Below are positions 25,861 to 32,218 of a DNA stretch of 64,000 nucleotides, in pieces. Position numbers and translations under genes: made by a program. Numbering within the stretch: the stretch's first letter is position 1; each line of letters begins with the position of its first letter. Source of the DNA: Gemmatimonadota bacterium (GTDB lineage: Bacteria; Gemmatimonadota; Gemmatimonadetes; Gemmatimonadales; Gemmatimonadaceae); assembly GCA_021413975.1 (NCBI GenBank), contig JAIOPJ010000054.1, forward strand, positions 186,001-250,000, in the 5' to 3' direction. Under the pieces are notes generated by a model that was not told the DNA's origin, did no database searches, and saw only the letters and a program-made list of their open reading frames with translations.

Positions 25861-26346
25861 ATGCATCCCTTCGCACGTCTCCGACTGTTCGCCCTGCTCG
25901 TCACGCTGACCCCGCTGGTGGCAGGGGCGCAGCGATGGAGGCCGATCGGCAAGACCGTCACCGGGAACGAGGTCTTCATCGATCCGTCGAGCATCTCCAA
26001 GAAGGACAGCATCATCACCGCGACGGTGCGCGTCGTCTTCAAGGAGCCCACGCCGACTCCCAAGGGACCGATCACGGGCTCGCGCGCGATCGCGATGTTC
26101 AATTGCGCCCGCAAGACCGTCGCCGTGAAGGAGAACATCATCTGGCACGACGAGCGGAAGGGGACGATCTTCGAGAAGCGGACGCCGCGGCAGCCGGGGT
26201 TCGGCCCGGTCTTCACCTCGAACTTCTCGGGCGTGGCGCTCACGTATCTCTGTGCACCGCCGACCCCGGCCGCTCCGACGACCCCGGCAATCCCGCGCCC
26301 GGCCCCGCCTCACATCCCCCCTCTCCTCTCTCGCATCAGAATCTGA
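25861..26346 (+). CDS. secreted protein resembling surface-adhesin E family
   Basis: A 161-residue protein with a signal peptide ending at GAQ. The body has the WRPIGKTVTGNEVFIDPSSI opening and the TVRVVFKEP beta strand followed by a charged hairpin, the pattern of the Adhesin_E-like/CNP1 domain found in exported proteins of unknown role. A single Cys is near the middle and a second is in LTYLCAPP. The C-terminus is a disordered Pro-rich tail. The end overlaps the convergent HhH gene by 11 bases in the palindrome TCAGAATCTGA. Confidence 0.6.
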   Translation: MHPFARLRLFALLVTLTPLVAGAQRWRPIGKTVTGNEVFIDPSSISKKDSIITATVRVVFKEPTPTPKGPITGSRAIAMFNCARKTVAVKENIIWHDERKGTIFEKRTPRQPGFGPVFTSNFSGVALTYLCAPPTPAAPTTPAIPRPAPPHIPPLLSRIRI

Positions 26347-26971
26347 GGAATCGCTCCAACCGCGAGACCTCCTTCGCGCCCACGTACTTCCCGATCTCCT
26401 TCCGGAACTGCTCGGCGCTGCGCCACGGCCGGTACTCCTTGAACTCGCGCAGCATGCGCGGACCGAAGCCGGGGATCGTGTTGAGGTCCTCGTCACTCGC
26501 GGTCGTCGGATCCATGGGGACGAAGACGTACTGCTCCAGTCGCGCGACCTCGTCGGCGGCGACGTACTTCCCGATCTCGCGCCGGAACACCGCGAGGCTC
26601 GCGTAGGGGCGATACTCGAGGAACTCGCGCGTCATGCGCGGCCCCATGCCGGGCACGAGTTGGATCTCCTCGCGCGACGCCGAGTTGAGGTCGACGTGCA
26701 CGAAGAGCTTCGGGTAGAGCTCGACGCGCTGCTCCCTGGTGAGCCTGGGGGCGAGGAATGCATCGTACGAGGTCGCGTTCGCGAACGGCCGGGCGGCGAC
26801 GAGCTCCTTGGCGAGCGCCGCCGTCATCGGCGGGATCGCCCCGATCTCGGCCTCCGTGGCGGAGTTCGCGTCCTTCACGGTGACCGACTTCCCGACCTGG
26901 GCGGCCGCGGGCACGGCGCACAGGATGGCAGCGGCGATCAGAGCCAGCGCACGGGTGCGTTCGCGAGTCAT
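26336..26971 (-). CDS. secreted helix-hairpin-helix protein (ComEA-like) with duplicated domain
   Basis: A 211-residue protein with a signal peptide ending at AAAQ and three helix-hairpin-helix modules, two of them near-duplicates: VDLNSASREEIQLVPGMGP and the later MDPTTASDEDLNTIPGFGP, each followed by an EYRPYASLAVFRREIGKYV-type helix pair. HhH domains bind DNA non-specifically; ComEA uses them to hold incoming DNA in the periplasm. DNA uptake is inferred; no other competence gene is in the window. It shares its transcript with the membrane protein encoded upstream. Confidence 0.78.
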   Translation of the reverse strand: MTRERTRALALIAAAILCAVPAAAQVGKSVTVKDANSATEAEIGAIPPMTAALAKELVAARPFANATSYDAFLAPRLTREQRVELYPKLFVHVDLNSASREEIQLVPGMGPRMTREFLEYRPYASLAVFRREIGKYVAADEVARLEQYVFVPMDPTTASDEDLNTIPGFGPRMLREFKEYRPWRSAEQFRKEIGKYVGAKEVSRLERFLRF

Positions 26972-26972
26972 C

Positions 26973-27413
26973 TCAGTCTTCCTTCTTGGAGAGGGCGGGG
27001 TGGCGGTAGGCGTACAAGAGGCCGAGCAGGCCGAACTGCACCAGCGTCCCGGGCGCGAGCATCGGGGCCTCGCCCCGGATGACCTCGAGCCAGAGGTCGA
27101 GGCCGAGGACGGAGGGATCGAACTCGCGTTCGGCCGCGTAGTTCCCCTTGAGGTGCAGGAACATCCCGATCGGCCCGGCGATCACGAGCAGGAGCATCAC
27201 CGTCTGGAAGGCGCGCAGGCTGCGCTTCTTGCCATCCATCCAGTGCCAGGCGGTCACGATGAGCGTGAGCAGCAACAGGCCGAAGGGGATGAACTGTGGC
27301 GCATCCTCGTAGTGCTCCAGCAGCACGAGCTCGGCGACGAGTCCGGTGGCGCCGATGACGAGTAACACCAGAAGACCGCGGCGGAGCAGGGAGAGCATGT
27401 CGTCGGTCGTCAT
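26973..27413 (-). CDS. membrane protein of unknown function
   Basis: A 146-residue protein started at ATG 27413 with four probable helices (about 13-31, 41-58, 69-90 and 121-136). A QFIPFGLLLLTLIVTAWHWMDGKKRS segment is characteristic of uncharacterised membrane proteins. The stop is one base before the HhH protein start, so they are probably co-translated. The 177 bases upstream to 27590 contain no gene. Confidence 0.65.
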   Translation of the reverse strand: MTTDDMLSLLRRGLLVLLVIGATGLVAELVLLEHYEDAPQFIPFGLLLLTLIVTAWHWMDGKKRSLRAFQTVMLLLVIAGPIGMFLHLKGNYAAEREFDPSVLGLDLWLEVIRGEAPMLAPGTLVQFGLLGLLYAYRHPALSKKED

Positions 27414-27590
27414 GGGAGCCCGTGGAGGGAGGTCGCGGCGGTGGTTGGACGCCGGTCCGGGTTGAACGTACACCAAACGCGTCCCATGTTCACGTTGCCT
27501 CCGGGTCCCGGAGCCGTTCCCACGCATCACGTTCATGTTCGCCGGGTCCCCCGAAGCCGTCGCGAGCGCGCGGGCCGGGTTCGAGACCCG

Positions 27591-28406
27591 CTACGGCCGC
27601 GAGGTCCCGTCGGACGCGAGGCGGCGCAGCGCCACCTCCCCGTTCATCGACCGTGCATGCACCGTGCGTGACCCGGCGCCGAGCACGGCGCGGATGCTGC
27701 GCTTGCTCGGCTGGTCCGTGATCGTCACCGGGAACTCGATCGTCACGCTGCCATTGCCCACGCTGAGATCGACCGCGGCGTCGACCGGTTCGGGCAGGTA
27801 GACGTAGGCGCTACCGTTGAGCGTCGTCGCGATCACCGAGTCGGTGCCCACGAGCGAGGACATGCGGATGTCGACGCTGCCATTGAGCGTCTGGCCGTCG
27901 ACCGGCCCCACGGCGGTCGCCACGCGGACGTCGCCGTTCATGGTGTGCGCCTTCACCGGCGCGCTCGCGGACGCCGTCACGTTCCCGTTGATCCCCTGCA
28001 GGTCGAGCTTCACGCCGGCGGGCACCGTCACCTTGAAGAAGACCTTGGCGTCGGTTCCCTTGCCGTCGACCTTCGCGTTGTAGTTCTCGCGGCTGCAGCT
28101 CCCGTCGCCCCAGACGGCGCAGATGAGCGCATCGTCGCCCTGGCGGCTGCCGGACATCCGGAGCGCCTTGTCAGGGTCCCCCTTCCGCCATTCGATCCGA
28201 GCGCTCACGCGCACGGTGTCGTCGGTGCCGACCGCGACCTCGATGTCGCCGTTCATGGAGCGCACCGCCACGGTCGCGCCGGCCGGGACCCGATCGGACC
28301 ACATGAAGGCATTCTCCCGGACCTGCAACGGACCAGCCTCCTCGTCGCATCCCGCGGTGAGCAGGGTGGCGACGAGGAGGCTGGCGAGGAACGAAGGACG
28401 GCGCAT
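27591..28406 (-). CDS. DUF4097-like beta-solenoid lipoprotein (MNG/LNG repeats)
   Basis: A 271-residue protein with a lipoprotein signal (LLTAGC). Most of the body is a run of short strands each ending in a turn with Asn-Gly: SMNGDI, GINGNV, TMNGDV, TLNGSV, TLNGSA and SMNGEV, spaced about 18-25 residues, predicted to fold as a right-handed beta-helix. A Cys pair in ALICAVWGDGSC occurs in all but one of the three related proteins here. Start set at 28406. Probably surface or periplasmic; function unknown. Third and last DUF4097 gene of the sigma operon. Confidence 0.75.
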   Translation of the reverse strand: MRRPSFLASLLVATLLTAGCDEEAGPLQVRENAFMWSDRVPAGATVAVRSMNGDIEVAVGTDDTVRVSARIEWRKGDPDKALRMSGSRQGDDALICAVWGDGSCSRENYNAKVDGKGTDAKVFFKVTVPAGVKLDLQGINGNVTASASAPVKAHTMNGDVRVATAVGPVDGQTLNGSVDIRMSSLVGTDSVIATTLNGSAYVYLPEPVDAAVDLSVGNGSVTIEFPVTITDQPSKRSIRAVLGAGSRTVHARSMNGEVALRRLASDGTSRP

Positions 28407-28485
28407 CGGGACTCCGAAGTGGGCGATGCCCAATGATACGGCTCCCGGCGGCCCGCGGTTTCTCCCGGGGGCGCTGCCGTCCCGG

Positions 28486-29286
28486 CTAGAGCTTCCGCAA
28501 CCGGATGCTCCCGTTCACGGTGTTGGCGCGCAGGGTCGGGCCCCCCTCGCCGAGCTTGGCCCGGATCCGGCGCGGATTGATCGTGCCGTCGAGCGTGAGC
28601 GGGAAGTCGGACGAGATGCGGCCGTTCACCGTGGAGAGGTTCACGTTGGCGTTCGTATTCGCCGGCAGTTCGATCGTGATCGAGCCGTTCACGGTCTCGT
28701 ACTCGAGTCCCGAGGCATTGCTCGCGGTGGTGCGCACGGTGATGCTGCCGTTCACGGTGGTCGCCTCCACGCGGCCGCCGTTCGAGCGGGCGTCGACATC
28801 GCCATTGACGGTCGTGGCCTCGATGTCCGCCGTCGTCCCGTCGACCACGAGTGCGCCGTTCACCGTGGAAGCCTCGACCTTCGCGGTCGCCGGGATCCGG
28901 ACCACGAAATGCACCGAGACGTCATTGCGGTTGTTCCAGCCGCGGTCGCGGTCCTGGTTGCCATGGTAGCCGCTCTCGTCGCAGGTCGCTCTCTCGCCCC
29001 AGAGCGCGCAGATGATGATGTCGCCGCCGCCGTTGCCGGCCATCCGCGCCTCGATCCGGACGTCCTCCGGGTCGCCCCGGCGCCACCGCTTCTCGGCGCG
29101 CACCTCGACGGTGTTGCCGGTGCCCTGCTCGAAACGCACCTCACCGTTGATGTTGCGGAGGTAGACGGTGCGGCCGCTGCCGAGCTGGCCGCTCCACTTC
29201 CATTCCTTGGTCTCCTGCGCCCCGGCACTGGCCGCTCCGAGCGTGAGCAGGGCCCCGACGAGCATCGCGCGATTCATGATCTGCAT
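28486..29286 (-). CDS. DUF4097 beta-solenoid protein (VNG repeats)
   Basis: A 266-residue secreted protein: signal peptide ending at AGAQ, then a repetitive body with at least six copies of a strand-turn-strand unit centred on TVNG (TVNGAL, TVNGDV, TVNGSI, TVNGSI, TVNGRI, TVNGSI). This is the DUF4097 right-handed solenoid. ATG at 29286 is preceded by GAGGAG and lies two bases after the stop of the upstream paralogue. It shares the ALWGERATC loop with the next paralogue, so the three are duplications. Role unknown. Confidence 0.8.
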   Translation of the reverse strand: MQIMNRAMLVGALLTLGAASAGAQETKEWKWSGQLGSGRTVYLRNINGEVRFEQGTGNTVEVRAEKRWRRGDPEDVRIEARMAGNGGGDIIICALWGERATCDESGYHGNQDRDRGWNNRNDVSVHFVVRIPATAKVEASTVNGALVVDGTTADIEATTVNGDVDARSNGGRVEATTVNGSITVRTTASNASGLEYETVNGSITIELPANTNANVNLSTVNGRISSDFPLTLDGTINPRRIRAKLGEGGPTLRANTVNGSIRLRKL

Positions 29287-29288
29287 GG

Positions 29289-30200
29289 TCACTCCTCTGT
29301 GCCGCGCGCCGGGGCGCGTCGGATGGTGATGTTGCCGCTGAAGGTCTCGGCCGACACGCGTCCGCCGCCCGAGCCGATGTTGAACTGCATCCGCCGGTTG
29401 CGGCGGCCCACGTCCTGGCCCGGCTGCAACGTGAGCGGGAAGTCGCTCGCGATGTTGCCGCTCCAGGTCTCGAGCTCGAGTGAGGCGTTGCCGTTGGGCG
29501 GGATGGTGAGCATGACGTCGCCGGAGTGGGTGTTGAGGCGATAGTCGCCGTCGTTGGCGAAGGACCCGTCATAGCTCACGTCCCCCGACACGGTCTCGGT
29601 GCGGAGCCCGCGTAGCCGCGATCGTCGCGCGACGAGGTTGCCGCTCACCGACTCGGCGTCCAGGTCGCCGCTCACGTCGGTCAGGTCCATCTCGCCGCTG
29701 ACCGTCGAGAGGTCGATCCGCCCCGAGGCCTTGGTGAGCATGATGTCGCCCGAGACGCTCTCGAGTTCGACGACGCCGTTCGCGTCCTCGACCGTGAGCT
29801 GGCCACTCACCGAGTGCGCCTCGACCTCGCTGCCGGTGCCCCGCACGATGATATCGCCCGACACGGAGCTGGCCGTCACGCGCGTGCCGGCGGGGACCGT
29901 GAGCTCGTAGAGCGTCGCTCCCATGCGGTTGTTCACCGAGCGGGCCTCGATCGACACAAGACCGCGGCTGAACGAGGTCTCGAGCCGCCCGCGCTCGATG
30001 GTCGCGAGGATGCGGATCTCGTTCCCCGTGCCGGTCCGCACGCGGATCTCGCCGCTCACGAGTCCGAGGTTCACGCTGCCACCGCGGTCGAAGGTGAAGC
30101 TCGTGTCGACGCGCTGGCGCGAGACCTGCGCCGGCAGCGCGCTGAGCGGGAGGAGGAGTGCGCCGAGGACGACTCGGCGGATGCTGATGTTCGTGTTCAT
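29289..30200 (-). CDS. DUF4097 beta-solenoid protein (VSG repeats)
   Basis: A 303-residue secreted protein with a signal peptide ending at LPAQ and about nine repeats centred on VSGD or VSGE (SSVSGDI, HSVSGQL, ESVSGDI, STVSGEM, TDVSGDL, ESVSGNL, ETVSGDV) plus SG turns to the end. The regular repeat of about 20 residues predicts a stacked beta-helix. It has no lipobox. First DUF4097 gene after the anti-sigma gene, separated by 15 bases. Probably an envelope protein made when the sigma factor is active; no activity is known. Confidence 0.8.
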   Translation of the reverse strand: MNTNISIRRVVLGALLLPLSALPAQVSRQRVDTSFTFDRGGSVNLGLVSGEIRVRTGTGNEIRILATIERGRLETSFSRGLVSIEARSVNNRMGATLYELTVPAGTRVTASSVSGDIIVRGTGSEVEAHSVSGQLTVEDANGVVELESVSGDIMLTKASGRIDLSTVSGEMDLTDVSGDLDAESVSGNLVARRSRLRGLRTETVSGDVSYDGSFANDGDYRLNTHSGDVMLTIPPNGNASLELETWSGNIASDFPLTLQPGQDVGRRNRRMQFNIGSGGGRVSAETFSGNITIRRAPARGTEE

Positions 30201-30215
30201 GGTGGTCTTCCGGTT

Positions 30216-30887
30216 TCAGTCGCCCACCGGCATGGTCGCCGTGGCGCGCAGCAGGGTGAGCTTGGTGCTGTACGACCGCGCGAGTTGCGCGGCGAGGAAC
30301 TGGCTGGCGGGGTCATTGAGCAGGGCCGCGCGGCTCTCGCCGATGGCCTGGTCGATCAGCGTGAGGCTCCGCTCGAGGACCGCGATCGTGCTCGGGTCGA
30401 GCTCGGCGCGGCGCTCGTTCAGCAGGGCCTGCATGGTGCGGATCTCGGCGTCCATCGCGGCGAAGTCGGATTCGTAGGACGCCTGCGTGTACCGCGGCGA
30501 GCCGGCTGGCGCCTCCGTGAGCGCCGCCCGGACCGCCGCGGCGGAGTCGCTCATGCCCGTCGCGACGTCGGAGGGCGACGAGTCGATCCGGTCCGTGGCG
30601 ACGCGCCACGTCACGGCCGAGGAGGCGACCACCAGCACCGCGGCCGCAGCCGCCATGCGAAGTACGGGAGCGCGGAACCACCGGCGTTCGGCGCGGCCGA
30701 GGGCCGTGCCCGACGATGTCACGTTCGCGTCGATCCGCGCTTCGATCCCGGCCCACAGGTCCCGGCTCGGCGTGAGCCGGGGCAGGACCCGCGCCTCGGC
30801 GCTGATCGCGTCGAGCTCGGCCCAGGTGGCCGTGCACTCGCTACAGGCGGCGCGATGCGATTCGTTGGTGAGGTCGTGTTCGGTCAT
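30216..30887 (-). CDS. ZAS-family anti-sigma factor, membrane anchored
   Basis: A 223-residue protein that begins MTEHD. The zinc anti-sigma motif is H-x3-C-x2-C at His11, Cys15 and Cys18. A single membrane helix (about residues 76-95) is followed by a periplasmic region with a predicted coiled coil (residues about 135-190), suited to sensing or interaction with the secreted solenoid proteins encoded next. The start overlaps the sigma stop as ATGA. It should sequester the ECF sigma factor until an envelope signal releases it. Confidence 0.8.
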   Translation of the reverse strand: MTEHDLTNESHRAACSECTATWAELDAISAEARVLPRLTPSRDLWAGIEARIDANVTSSGTALGRAERRWFRAPVLRMAAAAAVLVVASSAVTWRVATDRIDSSPSDVATGMSDSAAAVRAALTEAPAGSPRYTQASYESDFAAMDAEIRTMQALLNERRAELDPSTIAVLERSLTLIDQAIGESRAALLNDPASQFLAAQLARSYSTKLTLLRATATMPVGD

Positions 30888-31447
30888 CGGGTCAGCATCC
30901 TCCTCAAGAGCATCCGGGCGCGGTGCAGCTGCGCCTTGCATCCACCAGCGGTCACGCCGAGCGTTTCGGCGATCTCCTCGTGCGTGTAGCCCTCCACGTC
31001 GTGCAGGACGAAGACCTTCTTCGCCCCCGGCGGCAGTGCGGCGATCGCCCGCTCCAGATCGAGCGAGAGCCCCGGAACGGGGAGCGGACGCACATCGCCG
31101 TAGGGGATGCTGTCCAGGTCCTCGATCCCATCGTCGTGCCGGTCCCGCCGCCGCGACTCGGATTCCCGTTCGTTGAGCACCACGTTCACCGCGAGCCGGT
31201 GGAGCCAAGTGCTGAAGAGCGAGTCCCCGCGAAAGGTGCCGAGCTTCTCCCACGCCCTCACGAAGGCGTCCTGCGTCAGTTCCTCGGCTCTTCCCCGGTC
31301 GCCCACCATGCGGACGCAGACCGAGAAGATCCGGTCGACGTTCTCACGGTAGAGCCGCTCGAAGGCGCGTCGGTCGCCGCTGGCGGCGAGCGTCACGTCG
31401 TCGGAGGGACCGGCGGGGGGAGGGGAGAGGGTCAGTGCGTGGGTCAT
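30884..31447 (-). CDS. ECF-type RNA polymerase sigma factor
   Basis: A 187-residue sigma-70 family protein of the ECF group: region 2 with RLYRENVDRIFSVCVRMVGD and AEELTQDAFVRAWEKL, then region 4 with AIAALPPGAKKVFVLHDVEGYTHEEIAETLGVTAGGCKAQLHRAR. Start 31447. It directs transcription of a regulon that probably includes the four downstream genes and its own operon. The 183 bases upstream contain a perfect GGAACC-A-GGTTCC palindrome, an ECF-like -35 element in both orientations. Confidence 0.88.
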   Translation of the reverse strand: MTHALTLSPPPAGPSDDVTLAASGDRRAFERLYRENVDRIFSVCVRMVGDRGRAEELTQDAFVRAWEKLGTFRGDSLFSTWLHRLAVNVVLNERESESRRRDRHDDGIEDLDSIPYGDVRPLPVPGLSLDLERAIAALPPGAKKVFVLHDVEGYTHEEIAETLGVTAGGCKAQLHRARMLLRRMLTR

Positions 31448-31567
31448 TCGGCGCCGTGTCTTGGCACCGGATAGGATGGGGCGGGGGCCCGAAAGGTTTG
31501 AATCGGGCCCACGTGGGATGCGGGACGTACGGAAAAGCTTATCGTTGGGTGTCCCCCGGGGGCGAAC

Positions 31568-31580
31568 GGAACCAGGTTCC
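31568..31580. promoter_or_regulatory. GGAACC-A-GGTTCC palindrome between divergent genes
   Basis: Perfect 13-bp palindrome with a one-base centre. GGAAC is the common ECF -35 core, present here on both strands, 51 bases before the GTG of the coiled-coil protein and 121 bases before the sigma gene. Autoregulation is inference; a clear -10 at the right distance was not found. Confidence 0.35.
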
Positions 31581-31630
31581 GGTCGCCGACGTAGGGGAAT
31601 ACGGCACCCCGTACCCCGAGGAGAACCACC

Positions 31631-32218
31631 GTGACCGCACTCCCACCACCGATGCAAAGCCCTGCCCGCCCGTCGGCACCGCCACCGATCCCGGCCCTGC
31701 CGGGCGCGCCCGGCGCGGCGACTGGATCAGGGGGGAGCGGTGGAGGGGCCGCGCCCGAAGCGCCGTTGCCGGCGCAGATCTCGCGGGACGCCGCCACGGC
31801 CGCACAGGATGCTGCCACGGCCGCTCGGGATGCCGCCACGCTGGCCCGGGACAACGCGACCGCCATCCGCGACGCACAGGGGACCGGATCCGAGGGATTC
31901 ACCACCAGCACCGGGGTGCCGATCGACCCGGAGGCGATCATCCGCGAGGCGATCCCGATCGTCGGGATGAGCCTCTCCATGATCGTGGTGATCTTCATCG
32001 GCTGGCCGCTCGCGCGCGCGTTCGCGCGTCGGCTCGACCGCCGCACCGAACTGGGCATGGTGAGCGCCGCCGAGCTTCAGCCGCAGATCAGGCAACTGCA
32101 GGAGAGCATCGATACGATGGCGGTCGAGCTCGAGCGGATCAGCGAGTCGCAGCGCTTCCAGGCGAAGCTGCTCGCGGAGCGGCCGCAGGCGCTGCCGGTG
32201 GAGCAGAAGCGCGCCTGA
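31631..32218 (+). CDS. membrane protein with heptad-repeat region, unknown function
   Basis: A 195-residue protein. The N-terminal 50 residues are Pro/Gly/Ala rich. Residues about 53-84 are four seven-residue units of the type DAATAAR, a coiled coil encoded by 21-bp tandem repeats. One membrane helix follows (about 113-130), and the C-terminal third is a second coiled coil (ELQPQIRQLQESIDTM). GTG start has GAGGAGAA before it. Its last 80 bases overlap the tail of the helicase gene on the other strand. Could tether or oligomerise; no family recognised. Confidence 0.55.
   Translation: MTALPPPMQSPARPSAPPPIPALPGAPGAATGSGGSGGGAAPEAPLPAQISRDAATAAQDAATAARDAATLARDNATAIRDAQGTGSEGFTTSTGVPIDPEAIIREAIPIVGMSLSMIVVIFIGWPLARAFARRLDRRTELGMVSAAELQPQIRQLQESIDTMAVELERISESQRFQAKLLAERPQALPVEQKRA

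Noticed and set aside
27577-27589. GGGTTCGAGACCC looks like a tRNA T-arm
   Set aside because: No acceptor-stem partner at the expected distance upstream and no anticodon arm; the match is a chance palindrome between genes.
28123-29544. Long plus-strand frame opposite the DUF4097 genes
   Set aside because: Its residues simply mirror the repetitive solenoid codons; no signal or domain, and the minus strand has clear DUF4097 patterns.
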